From the NCBI GenBank assembly GCA_032158295.1, contig JASTWB010000071.1:1-64000 (forward strand): a DNA stretch of 64,000 nucleotides. The letters run 5' to 3'. Of the stretch, positions 9,618 to 21,358 are shown piece after piece. The position numbers and the translations under genes were made by a program. Within the stretch, counting starts at the first letter, position 1, and each line of letters starts with the position of its first letter. Origin of the DNA: Pycnopodia helianthoides. Taxonomy: Eukaryota > Echinodermata > Asteroidea > Forcipulatida > Asteriidae. The notes below the pieces were generated by a model, which made no database searches, had not been told where the DNA came from, and saw nothing but the letters and a program-made list of their open reading frames with translations.

Positions 9618-11888
9618 GGTTTTCCCGGCCAATTTCATCAGAAATCCATTCATTTTAACTCCCGGCTCATTCAATTTAGTTTGAAAACGAATGCTCCGTT
9701 GAATCAGCATTCAACAGTCAAAAAGAGTAATTCAATTTCACTAGTTTAGCATTCACTAGTCAAATCAGATCATTCAATTTCACTAGGCCGTAAGAATCAT
9801 TCAATTTCGCAAAAGCCATAAGCAAGACCTGGTCAATCATTTAATTTCATTTATGAGCAAACATTTTCCAAAAGTTTGCATTCAAAATCAAATTCTACGT
9901 TATGTATGCTTTCTTGATCGTATAGCTGTCTTTCAAAGGCAGATACTTTAAATGAAACTTATTTGGCATTATCTCCAAGTAAATGCCCAAGCAATGTTGG
10001 CTAAAAAGATGGCTGCCCGAGGTTGGTCCAGAGCAGTGAATAATGTAGATTTATAGAGCGAGACGGGTTGAAACATTCAAGAATAACATTAATTTATTTT
10101 TAAATTGTATAACGACCCCTTATTGTAAGATTTTAATTTCCTTTGAAACATTTGTTAAAGTCTAATTTGAAATTGTCCTGACATTAACAGAAAAACAGAG
10201 ACAACATAACCAGGGCAAACAAAGCATATCAAGGCTAAAGCAAAATAATTAGTTTTGCATTTCAAAGTTATCGGGTGTAGACTTAAACTAAAGGAAGGGT
10301 AACAACGCAAAAGGAACAACGATTTCAATTAAGAAAAAACACATGATGTAAATAATGGTGTAAAATACATGGAAACTCCTCTTACAAAGGACAACTTATG
10401 TGCCAGTAAAGGAGCTATAATTCCCATTTTACTCATAAAGCCAAAACTCATCTTTATTTTGAATGCAAAGAAGTTGAAATTCGTTGCACATAAATGAAAA
10501 AGAAAACGCAAACTAGCAGAAAAATCATGTTCGCTTCGGTGAGTCTTAAATTGAATGCATCAATTGCAAATTGGTAGTAAAACTTCAACTTAAGAATGGT
10601 CAAAGTGTAGTCTTGAATGCCCTTAAATGAAATTGAATGCATTAACAGCTACCCAGCAAACAAAAAAACGTCCCTTCGACGTCGCTAGGACGTTATTTGA
10701 ATGTTGGGAGAACGTTTTTATTTAACGTCATACGGACGGATAAGTGTGGAGTTTTGTCAACGTCTAGATGACGTTGCGTTATGACGTTTTATAATAACGT
10801 TGTGACAGCGTAAAAACTGCACTGAAAAAGGTAATTTCTTGACGCAATTATGTGATTTTTTTTCTGAAGTTTTTCGATCAAGTATAAATTGTTTATATTA
10901 TATTATATATAGTTTTCATGCATATTAGTAATTGATACAACAATATAATCAATTAATTACTTTCAACAATGTAAACTTACCAGTAGGCCATTCGTTGCGG
11001 TTGCCTGACTTCACTGTACCTGTATACTATATATTGTACAGCATGTACTATATAAGTGCATACCAACTTCTTGCTTTGGCAATCATGGGTGTGTATTTTT
11101 ACTACAGTTTTTCCACTTTAATAATATTTTTTGAAAGTAAAATTACATGTTTAGTTACTACATTAAATTTGCTACTAAGTCCCCTGATAATTAAGACAAA
11201 TACATGAATAAATGAGTACACCTAATTCAAAAATTTGGCAAATTTCTCGAAATTTGTTGTAAATATGTTACAACTTCTTAGCCCAATCTACTAATTTGCA
11301 TATGTGATATTACGTTGTCATAAAGTTCTCAATAACCTGACAAAACTACAACATTCAAGCAACGTTGCAAAAAACGTTAACGCGACTTTATTTAGAGGTT
11401 TTTAAGAAACATTGCCATAACGTTGTATTTATGTTTTCAAATAACATGACAAAACCACAACCTTCAGGTAACGTTATGAAAGAACATTCACCTAATGTTT
11501 GTATATGACGTCAAAAACCAACGTTGGAAAACGTCGTATCTGCGTTACCAAGTAACCTGACAGAAAAATAACATTCAGAAAACGTTGCAAAATAATATTC
11601 ACAAGACGTTTTTATACGACGGTTAAAATAAACCTTGTTATAACGTTTTATTTAGGTTATTAAGTAACAAGACCAAACCGCAACCTTTTTGCAACGTTGC
11701 AGAATAGTTGTGTTTTAGTTGGGAATTAACATTACCTAAACACAACTTCACAGTAACGTTATGATGACGTTACGTGTTTGCTGGGTAAAAAGAAACCCTA
11801 GTTCGAGGGGATTAGGAGAAAATGCATGAAATTGAATGCATGTTAATGAAATTGAACGATTTTTTTGCTGAAATTGGCCGGGAAAACC
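9618..11888. mobile_element. Nested TIR element GGTTTTCCCGGCC, in U1
   Basis: GGTTTTCCCGGCCAATTTCA at the left is mirrored by TGAAATTGGCCGGGAAAACC at the right, flanked by TATA-rich sequence. The interior holds scattered copies of the motif ATTCAATTTCA and its complement and the ACGT-rich miniature element. No transposase is present, so this is a non-autonomous element. Equivalent copies are at 13610-14962, 16685-18037, 46366-47725 and, inverted and noisy, about 61091-62467. Confidence 0.65.
10652..11785. mobile_element. ACGT-rich miniature element, long form
   Basis: The element starts CCCAGCAAAC and ends GTTTGCTGGG, with TA on both sides, consistent with a TA target duplication. It is 1134 bp. 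The two ends and the right third are rich in AACGTT and ACGTT motifs in both orientations, while the middle (about 10860-11330) is AT-rich and unique in the window. No convincing protein is encoded. The other copies are only 224 bp. Confidence 0.7.
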
Positions 11889-12517
11889 TATGTTTGGTGA
11901 TTATGAAAAACACAAAATTGCAAATCCAATCCATATTTACCTATCAAATAAACAAAGTTTCAATTATGTCATCCATACACTTCTGTCACCACCATTTTTA
12001 AAGTCTGACTTTAAAAATAGTTTTTACGTGAACAACTAGAATACAACCGCGTAAAATGCTGTGAACATCTATTATAAACTTTAACTACTATCCAACGTTA
12101 ACAGACAAAAGTTAACCTTACAAACACAGTAGGCACACATTATTCTCATTTTATGTATGGCCTATACCTATTAACAGCTCAGAATAGTGCAATCAATGAA
12201 ATTTTGTCAACAGTGAACAATGAAAATTTACTGTCCCTATTTTTCAAACCACCTTACAAAATGCATATATTGTCTTCATCCTAAATTGCTGCTGAGTAAA
12301 TTATCATTTATACTCAGTCTGTATAAACAAAACACGTTGCACAGCACTGTACATAAAATATAAAAAACTAAATAAATAAAAAACTTTCAAATTCAAATTG
12401 ATGATATTAACATGGGAAAGGCAAGACTCCTTACATGCATATGTGCAGTTTATTTAGTCAACTAGATGACCACAGAGATCTCTATTAGGTCTAAATTGCA
12501 AACAGCATGTTCACCTA

Positions 12518-12817
12518 TTATGACCTGCCTGACCACATTATACCACAATGAATCTTAAAGACTGCGTTTTCCTTGTAAGTGTCACTGAGCATTGATAGTC
12601 TGTTTTGTTTTTTCATCACTTGAATGAAGGCCTCTGTATTGCGATGATTAGTTGACCGAAAGAAAAGGATCGTAACCGTGTCATTCAGTTTTTCCGTAGC
12701 TTGCTGACTGAAGTGATTAATGTTAGGATACATTTCAATGCACTCAGGTAGATGGTTCATAAACACATGCATGTAAGGAGTGATGTCTTTGGCCTGAAAT
12801 GTGAGGGCATATTTAGC
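12518..12817 (-). pseudogene. 3' fragment of the element transposase (U1)
   Basis: This is the last 100 or so codons of the transposase-like frame: residues ITPYMHVFMNHLPE through EKLNDT to the stop. Its upstream part was removed at the tandem junction, where the codons for KYALTFQ are joined to the ACAAGTTGGGAG start of the next unit. The join creates a new, meaningless ATG-led frame start (MCAFDLPTC). Not a functional gene. Confidence 0.8.
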
Positions 12818-13609
12818 ACAAGTTGGGAGATCAAAAGCACACAATAAAACATGTCATTCTGTTTCAAATATTTTATTTTGCAACAAAAACCAACAATCAG
12901 CTGACAAATTAGCACCAGTGTTTTAGTTATCACACACTTTAAACCACCCCCCAAAATTTAATTGTACAGGTAGTTAACACTTGAGCTGTTTTTTCTTATT
13001 AAAAACTTTAAAATATTAACATAATGGCAATTTTGACACTGGCTGGTGATGTGCAGTTTATAAATTAATTCTTTGTACAACATACTATAACTGTTAATAG
13101 AACATGAACCTGAGATGTGAAGTAACACTTCATAATACAAATTGCAAAATACGTCAATAATAAATATGTACAGCACATGAACCTGTGTTGTAGTTACACT
13201 TCATAGCAAACAATAAAGTACAAATTATTTCAGAACATTAACCTCATGTGTACAGTGAATTACACTAACCCTTCAAAGTACTAAATACATCCATATACAG
13301 AAGATTAGGCCAAATAAACAACAATTGTCTCAGATTACAGCGCGCTTAGCTTCTAAATTGTGAATTTTAGCACATACATGTAGGTTTTTTTCAATGTGTT
13401 TTTGATTTGACTTTTTCTGTCCAGAAAAAAAAAATCCAGACACAAAGTGGCTTTATTTATAGCACATGCCGAAACCTTCAAAAAGTGCAGATCGTATAGC
13501 GATTTTTTTCCAATTTCTTGTGTGCCAAAACATTTGTGTTTAATTGGCCTTACGCTTCATGTGTATCGATTTTTCAGTTGCTTGGCAAGAACACAGTATC
13601 TTTAATATA

Positions 13610-14962
13610 GGTTTTCCCGGCCAATTTCATCAGAAATCCATTCATTTTAACTCCCGGCTCATTCAATTTAGTTTGAAAACGAATGCTCCGTTGAATCAGC
13701 ATTCAACAGTCAAAAAGAGTAATTCAATTTCACTAGTTTAGCATTCACTAGTCAAATCAGATCATTCAATTTCACTAGGCCGTAAGAATCATTCAATTTC
13801 GCAAAAGCCATAAGCAAGACCTGGTCAATCATTTAATTTCATTTATGAGCAAACATTTTCCAACAGTTTGCATTCAAAATCAAATTCTACGTTATGTATG
13901 CTTTCTTGATCGTATAGCTGTCTTTCAAAGGCAGATACTTTAAATGAAACTTATTTGGCATTATCTCCAAGTAAATGCCCAAGCAATGTTGGCTAAAAAG
14001 ATGGCTGCCCGAGGTTGGTCCAGAGCAGTGAATAATGTAGATTTATAGAGCGAGACGGGTTGAAACATTCAAGAATAACATTAATTTATTTTTAAATTGT
14101 ATAACGACCCCTTATTGTAAGATTTTAATTTCCTTTGAAACATTTGTTAAAGTCTAATTTGAAATTGTCCTGACATTAACAGAAAAACAGAGACAACATA
14201 ACCAGGGCAAACAAAGCATATCAAGGCTAAAGCAAAATAATTAGTTTTGCATTTCAAAGTTATCGGGTGTAGACTTAAACTAAAGGAAGGGTAACAACGC
14301 AAAAGGAACAACGATTTCAATTAAGAAAAAACTCATGATGTAAATAATGGTGTAAAATACATGGAAACTCCTCTTACAAAGGACAACTTATGTGCCAGTA
14401 AAGGAGCTATAATTCCCATTTTACTCATAAAGCCAAAACTCATCTTTAATTTGAATGCAAAGAAGTTGAAATTCGTTGCACATAAATGAAAAAGAAAACG
14501 CAAGAAAAATCATGTTCGCTTCGGTGAGTCTTAAATTGAATGCATCAATTGCAAATTGGTAGTAAAACTTCAACTTAAGAATGGTCAAAGTGTAGTCTTG
14601 AATGCCCTTAAATGAAATTGAATGCATTAACAGCTTCCCAGCAAACAAAATAACGTCCCTTCGACGTCGCTAGGACGTTATTTGAATGTTGGGAGAACGT
14701 TTTTATTTAACGTCATACGGACGGATAAGTGTGGAGTTTTGTCAACGTCTAGATGACGTTGCGTTATGACGTTTTATAATAACGTTGTGACAACGTAAAA
14801 ACTGCACTGAAAAGGTAATTTCTTGACGCAATTATGTGATGACGTTACGTGTTTGCTGGGTAAAAAGAAACCCTAGTTCGAGGGGATTAGGAGAAAATGC
14901 ATGAAATTGAATGCATGTTAATGAAATTGAACGATTTTTTGCTGAAATTGGCCGGGAAAACC
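13610..14962. mobile_element. Nested TIR element GGTTTTCCCGGCC, in U2
   Basis: Same termini and ATTCAATTTCA-type content as the U1 copy, but shorter because the enclosed miniature element is the 224-bp form. Confidence 0.62.
14637..14860. mobile_element. ACGT-rich miniature element, short form (U2)
   Basis: CCCAGCAAAC to GTTTGCTGGG, 224 bp. Compared with the long form, the interior is missing between ATGTGAT and GATGACGTTACG. The join keeps one TGAT, which suggests a microhomology-mediated deletion. Confidence 0.7.
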
Positions 14963-15592
14963 TATATTTGGTGATTATGAAAAACACAAAATTGCAAATC
15001 CAATCCATATTTACCTATCAAATAAACAAAGTTTCAATTATGTCATCCATACACTTCTGTCACCACCATTTTTAAAGTCTGACTTTAAAAATAGTTTTTA
15101 CGTGAACAACTAGAATACAACCGCGTAAAATGCTGTGAACATCTATTATAAACTTTAACTACTATCCAACGTTAACAGACAAAAGTTAACCTTACAAACA
15201 CAGTAGGCACACATTATTCTCATTTTATGTATGGCCTATACCTATTAACAGCTCAGAATAGTGCAATCAATGAAATTTTGTCAACAGTGAACAATGAAAA
15301 TTTACTGTCCCTATTTTTCAAACCAGCCTTACAAAATGCATATATTGTCTTCATCCTAAATTGCTGCTGAGTAAATTATCATTTATACTCAGTCTGTATA
15401 AACAAAACACGTTGCACAGCACTGTACATAAAATATAAAAAACTAAATAAATAAAAAACTTTCAAATTCAAATTGATGATATTAACATGGGAAAGGCAAG
15501 ACTCCTTACATGCATATGTGCAGTTTATTTAGTCAACTAGATGACCACAGAGATCTCTATTAGGTCTAAATTGCAAACAGCATGTTCACCTA

Positions 15593-15892
15593 TTATGACC
15601 TGCCTGACCACATTATACCACAATGAATCTTAAAGACTGCGTTTTCCTTGTAAGTGTCACTGAGCATTGATAGTCTGTTTTGTTTTTTCATCACTTGAAT
15701 GAAGGCCTCTGTATTGCGATGATTAGTTGACCGAAAGAAAAGGATCATAACCGTGTCATTCAGTTTTTCCGTAGCTTGCTGACTGAAGTGATTAATGTTA
15801 GGATACATTTCAATGCACTCAGGTAGATGGTTCATAAACACATGCATGTAAGGAGTGATGTCTTTGGCCTGAAATGTGAGGGCATATTTAGC
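15593..15892 (-). pseudogene. 3' fragment of the element transposase (U2)
   Basis: A second truncated copy of the transposase C-terminus, identical in structure to the one at 12518-12817. It differs at a codon near the middle (VMILFF instead of VTILFF). It is cut at the same tandem junction. Confidence 0.8.
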
Positions 15893-16684
15893 ACAAGTTG
15901 GGAGATCAAAAGCACACAATAAAACATGTCATTCTGTTTCAAATATTTTATTTTGCAACAAAAACCAACAATCAGCTGACAAATTAGCACCAGTGTTTTA
16001 GTTATCACACACTTTAAACCACCCCCCAAAATTTAATTGTACAGGTAGTTAACACTTGAGCTGTTTTTTCTTATTAAAAACTTTAAAATATTAACATAAT
16101 GGCAATTTTGACACTGGCTGGTGATGTGCAGTTTATAAATTAATTCTTTGTACAACATACTATAACTGTTAATAGAACATGAACCTGAGATGTGAAGTAA
16201 CACTTCATAATACAAATTGCAAAATACGTCAATAATAAATATGTACAGCACATGAACCTGTGTTGTAGTTACACTTCATAGCAAACAATAAAGTACAAAT
16301 TATTTCAGAACATTAACCTCATGTGTACAGTGAATTACACTAACCCTTCAAAGTACTAAATACATCCATATACAGAAGATTAGGCCAAATAAACAACAAT
16401 TGTCTCAGATTACAGCGCGCTTAGCTTCTAAATTGTGAATTTTAGCACATACATGTAGGTTTTTTTCAATGTGTTTTTGATTTGACTTTTTCTGTCCAGA
16501 AAAAAAAAATCCAGACACAAAGTGGCTTTATTTATAGCACATGCCGAAACCTTCAAAAAGTGCAGATCGTATAGCGATTTTTTTCCAATTTCTTGTGTGC
16601 CAAAACATTTGTGTTTAATTGGCCTTACGCTTCATGTGTATCGATTTTTCAGTTGCTTGGCAAGAACACAGTATCTTTAATATA

Positions 16685-18037
16685 GGTTTTCCCGGCCAAT
16701 TTCATCAGAAATCCATTCATTTTAACTCCCGGCTCATTCAATTTAGTTTGAAAACGAATGCTCCGTTGAATCAGCATTCAACAGTCAAAAAGAGTAATTC
16801 AATTTCACTAGTTTAGCATTCACTAGTCAAATCAGATCATTCAATTTCACTAGGCCGTAAGAATCATTCAATTTCGCAAAAGCCATAAGCAAGACCTGGT
16901 CAATCATTTAATTTCATTTATGAGCAAACATTTTCCAACAGTTTGCATTCAAAATCAAATTCTACGTTATGTATGCTTTCTTGATCGTATAGCTGTCTTT
17001 CAAAGGCAGATACTTTAAATGAAACTTATTTGGCATTATCTCCAAGTAAATGCCCAAGCAATGTTGGCTAAAAAGATGGCTGCCCGAGGTTGGTCCAGAG
17101 CAGTGAATAATGTAGATTTATAGAGCGAGACGGGTTGAAACATTCAAGAATAACATTAATTTATTTTTAAATTGTATAACGACCCCTTATTGTAAGATTT
17201 TAATTTCCTTTGAAACATTTGTTAAAGTCTAATTTGAAATTGTCCTGACATTAACAGAAAAACAGAGACAACATAACCAGGGCAAACAAAGCATATCAAG
17301 GCTAAAGCAAAATAATTAGTTTTGCATTTCAAAGTTATCGGGTGTAGACTTAAACTAAAGGAAGGGTAACAACGCAAAAGGAACAACGATTTCAATTAAG
17401 AAAAAACTCATGATGTAAATAATGGTGTAAAATACATGGAAACTCCTCTTACAAAGGACAACTTATGTGCCAGTAAAGGAGCTATAATTCCCATTTTACT
17501 CATAAAGCCAAAACTCATCTTTAATTTGAATGCAAAGAAGTTGAAATTCGTTGCACATAAATGAAAAAGAAAACGCAAGAAAAATCATGTTCGCTTCGGT
17601 GAGTCTTAAATTGAATGCATCAATTGCAAATTGGTAGTAAAACTTCAACTTAAGAATGGTCAAAGTGTAGTCTTGAATGCCCTTAAATGAAATTGAATGC
17701 ATTAACAGCTTCCCAGCAAACAAAATAACGTCCCTTCGACGTCGCTAGGACGTTATTTGAATGTTGGGAGAACGTTTTTATTTAACGTCATACGGACGGA
17801 TAAGTGTGGAGTTTTGTCAACGTCTAGATGACGTTGCGTTATGACGTTTTATAATAACGTTGTGACAACGTAAAAACTGCACTGAAAAGGTAATTTCTTG
17901 ACGCAATTATGTGATGACGTTACGTGTTTGCTGGGTAAAAAGAAACCCTAGTTCGAGGGGATTAGGAGAAAATGCATGAAATTGAATGCATGTTAATGAA
18001 ATTGAACGATTTTTTGCTGAAATTGGCCGGGAAAACC
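16685..18037. mobile_element. Nested TIR element GGTTTTCCCGGCC, in U3
   Basis: Same termini and content as the U2 copy, which it matches almost base for base. Confidence 0.62.
17712..17935. mobile_element. ACGT-rich miniature element, short form (U3)
   Basis: A 224-bp copy with CCCAGCAAAC/GTTTGCTGGG termini, same as the U2 copy. Confidence 0.7.
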
Positions 18038-18667
18038 TATATTTGGTGATTATGAAAAACACAAAATTGCAAATCCAATCCATATTTACCTATCAAATAA
18101 ACAAAGTTTCAATTATGTCATCCATACACTTCTGTCACCACCATTTTTAAAGTCTGACTTTAAAAATAGTTTTTACGTGAACAACTAGAATACAACCGCG
18201 TAAAATGCTGTGAACATCTATTATAAACTTTAACTACTATCCAACGTTAACAGACAAAAGTTAACCTTACAAACACAGTAGGCACACATTATTCTCATTT
18301 TATGTATGGCCTATACCTATTAACAGCTCAGAATAGTGCAATCAATGAAATTTTGTCAACAGTGAACAATGAAAATTTACTGTCCCTATTTTTCAAACCA
18401 GCCTTACAAAATGCATATATTGTCTTCATCCTAAATTGCTGCTGAGTAAATTATCATTTATACTCAGTCTGTATAAACAAAACACGTTGCACAGCACTGT
18501 ACATAAAATATAAAAAACTAAATAAATAAAAAACTTTCAAATTCAAATTGATGATATTAACATGGGAAAGGCAAGACTCCTTACATGCATATGTGCAGTT
18601 TATTTAGTCAACTAGATGACCACAGAGATCTCTATTAGGTCTAAATTGCAAACAGCATGTTCACCTA

Positions 18668-20832
18668 TTATGACCTGCCTGACCACATTATACCACAATG
18701 AATCTTAAAGACTGCGTTTTCCTTGTAAGTGTCACTGAGCATTGATAGTCTGTTTTGTTTTTTCATCACTTGAATGAAGGCCTCTGTATTGCGATGATTA
18801 GTTGACCGAAAGAAAAGGATCGTAACCGTGTCATTCAGTTTTTCCGTAGCTTGCTGACTGAAGTGATTAATGTTAGGATACATTTCAATGCACTCAGGTA
18901 GATGGTTCATAAACACATGCATGTAAGGAGTGATGTCTTTGGCCTGAAATGTGAGGGCATATTTAGCACCCCATGTACGAGCTTGACTTTCAACTGAATG
19001 TGGCTCAACATGCACATCTTTCATGATAGAGATAATCTTACCAAATTCATCCCATAAGTATTTTATGGATTCAAGCTTGGGTGATTAGGAATTAGACAAT
19101 CCAGATTAATGTGTTGCTGTATTTTCTTATGCTCCGGTCCTGTGAAATCACGGTATTGAAGTTGACCAGTGTCTTTATTTGTGAAAATTGACCATGGAAT
19201 TGACAGCTTTTGTAAAAACTTCTCAAATGCCAATAGGTTTGTGCACAAGCTTTTATCAACATTCTTTCCATTCTTTACAATATTATCTGCATGCTTCAAT
19301 ATCTGAATCAAATGAATTATTAATTGATCTGAAATTCTGAGGAAAAGATGCAAGGGGTCTGGGATTACACGATGAACTGGAATGAAGGGAAAAAGGCTCT
19401 CTCAAACAGCTTGCATTTTTGCCTTTTTTCAGTTTGGACATTCTTTGTATTTCAGAAATTGTACGTGCCCCTTTCACTGGATCAACCATAGACCATTTCT
19501 TTGTGCTATCATGCCGTTCTGAACTTGGACACTTACACCAGGCACATGAGTAGGTGCTGTTACATGCACCAATTCCCTTAACTTCATTAATAAACTTCAT
19601 ATCTGCCCCAAGATAATACTGCAAGTCAAACATGTGTTCTCCAATGGTCATAATGTCACACCTGGCATCCAAAATGGGATCAAATATTCGCTTTAAGTAT
19701 TCACACTTCTCGGGTGCTCTGACCATGGCTAGTAGGTGTTCCTCACTCACATGCTTACCGTAAATTATTCTCACAGTAATGTTTACGCAGTGAATACGCT
19801 TTCCAATAAAAGTACCATCCCACTTAACTTAACACCTATTATTTTGGTATGGGGTCTGTACTGTGCTTTGTCATCATTTTCTCAGTAACATGTTTGACTT
19901 GCTTGTCCAAAGGTTGCCATGCACCTACCATACCTTCAAACCTGGTTATTTCAAAGTTTAAATCCAGCAACTTGTTGCCATCTTTAACCTTTCCTAAACT
20001 AGGTAGATTTTTGCATGTACGCCTCAACCTACTGTATTGTTTATCTGCCAAACAAAGAGTGTCTTTTAAAAACACTGCCTTGTTGATGGGGACTGATTTC
20101 TTCTGTCCCTCTGCTGGATTGTAATAAGGGGCAAGGAAGTCAACAGAGTTTCCATATGCATCACATACTTCCAATTTGAAGGGTCTGTACCCTTCTTCCT
20201 CCAACATGGCAAACTTTTCCTTTATAGAATCTAACAGGACACGTTTTTGTTTTCTACGGTACGACTGCGAGTAAGTTTTCTTTACTGCTGTAGCATTTGA
20301 TTGTGCAGTTTTGATTGCTTTTCTGACAAAATTTACTTGCAAGTTCACAGTTACGCTTCTTCAAAAAACCATTGTTTTCTTTTTCCTTTTCAAGATTTTC
20401 TTCACAGAGTTTTCTTCTCTTACATTCCCACTCCAGGTCATTTTCAAGTTTCCTTTTCACTCCACCCAAGCGCAGTTTGTAGACAGATTTCTTCCAAGAT
20501 TCTATCAACTGGTTCTTTTGTTGTCCCCCTTTACTTGCTTTTGCTTTCAGTTTACTAAACATGTTTTTAAGTGTACTTTGAACACGGCCAATCACACAAT
20601 TGTCTAGAAACTTTGTGCTTATGGGATCATGATCAGACTTCAAAATGTTTCCAACTATGGATGAAACATATGCAGTGTCGTCAATACTACCTTTTCCATT
20701 CGTAGTCATTTGATACAATGCATATTTGTTAATGGGAACAATCCAGTCATCACTAGAAATACACTGTACATTTACAAATGCAAGATACAATGAAATCAAG
20801 ACTATGAAAACAGCACATGATGTACTTGCCAT
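18668..20832 (-). pseudogene. Transposase-like protein, copy A (frameshifted)
   Basis: Reading from the ATG at 20832: a hydrophobic start (MASTSCAVFIVLISLYLAF), a Lys/Glu-rich probable coiled coil (KRKLENDLEWECKRRK), then a region with YLGADMKF, a CAWCKC zinc knuckle, DPLHLFLRISDQLI, and near the end MNHLPECIEM and EKLNDT. I recall proteins with this combination as repetitive transposon-like ORFs in many aquatic invertebrates, but cannot name the superfamily. Frame breaks: near 20335 (an extra A, private to this copy), near 19855, near 19800 (private), near 19370 and near 19075 (private). Those near 19855 and 19370 are shared with copy B. A pyrimidine-rich splice-acceptor-like site ending at 20897 lies 64 bases upstream. 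The likely role is cut-and-paste mobility of the host element. Confidence 0.7.
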
Positions 20833-21358
20833 TTTGCAGTTCTGATGCATGAAGGCCTACATGTACTTGTCGAGGAGGTGTAGGTCTGCTTTGTTTCTGT
20901 AGAGACACGGGAAGGAGGCCGGTCCTCGACTATTTAAAAAGGACGAGGATTCACCAAAAGACAATACAAAATACAATCAACAAATGCTATAGATGACATG
21001 CAAAATATAAAAATAATCTCCTGTACGGATTTAATCCAAATCCAATGTAACACTGCACATTGAATATAAAATACCTCATAAAAATGCACACAGTCTTATG
21101 TACAGCTAAAGGGCAAAAGGTCAGCACAACACGAGGCTGGCTACACACACAAGTTTACAATATACTGATTAAAACAGCCCTATAAATCACAATATTTCTC
21201 AAATCAAAAGGTATTTAAAGACAAAATAATACTCACAGAGAGTTCTATAACCTTATCCCTCCCAGATAAATAGTATTAGGAGCATGGCCAGAGCCATGCT
21301 CCACACAAAATGGAGAGAAATGGAGACCACAAATATAATGTGCTCTCTCCAGACGAAG
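20833..21358. other. Spacer between the two gene modules, copy A
   Basis: No coding frame is supported. On the minus strand it contains a strong 3' splice-site candidate (CCCGTGTCTCTACAG, ending at 20897), so the transposase may be spliced from an upstream leader. It also holds an inverted repeat TCCTCG/CGAGGA around a TTTAAAAA stretch (about 20920-20950), which could instead be a local promoter. The block is conserved in copy B at 50524-51049. Confidence 0.5.

Larger units (their letters stand above)
8823..12817. repeat. Tandem unit U1 of the triplicated 3' segment
   Basis: This 3995-bp segment runs from ACAAGTTGGGAG to the point where a transposase fragment is cut at TTTAGC. It is followed by two further copies (12818-15892 and 15893-18969). 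It is longer than the others because its ACGT-rich miniature element is 1134 bp rather than 224 bp. It also keeps a short CTAGCAG-type segment near 10513 that U2 and U3 lack but copy B retains, so U1 is the most divergent unit of the array. Confidence 0.85.
12818..15892. repeat. Tandem unit U2 of the triplicated 3' segment
   Basis: This 3075-bp unit is almost identical to U3, including a shared 7-base deletion near 14503 and the short form of the ACGT-rich miniature element. U2 and U3 therefore look like the newest duplication in the series. Confidence 0.88.
15893..18969. repeat. Tandem unit U3, continuous with the full transposase
   Basis: The third unit begins at the same ACAAGTTGGGAG boundary, but here the transposase frame continues upstream past TTTAGCAC into the complete gene. 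This shows which copy is the original context. Copy B contains only one such unit (45582 to about 48655). Confidence 0.85.

Noticed and set aside
20770..20832. Secretory signal peptide at the start of the transposase-like protein (MASTSCAVFIVLISLYLAF)
   Set aside because: The hydrophobic start is visible, but the rest of the protein is a basic coiled coil and transposase-like domain. The true N-terminus may be set by splicing, so secretion is not a reasonable reading.
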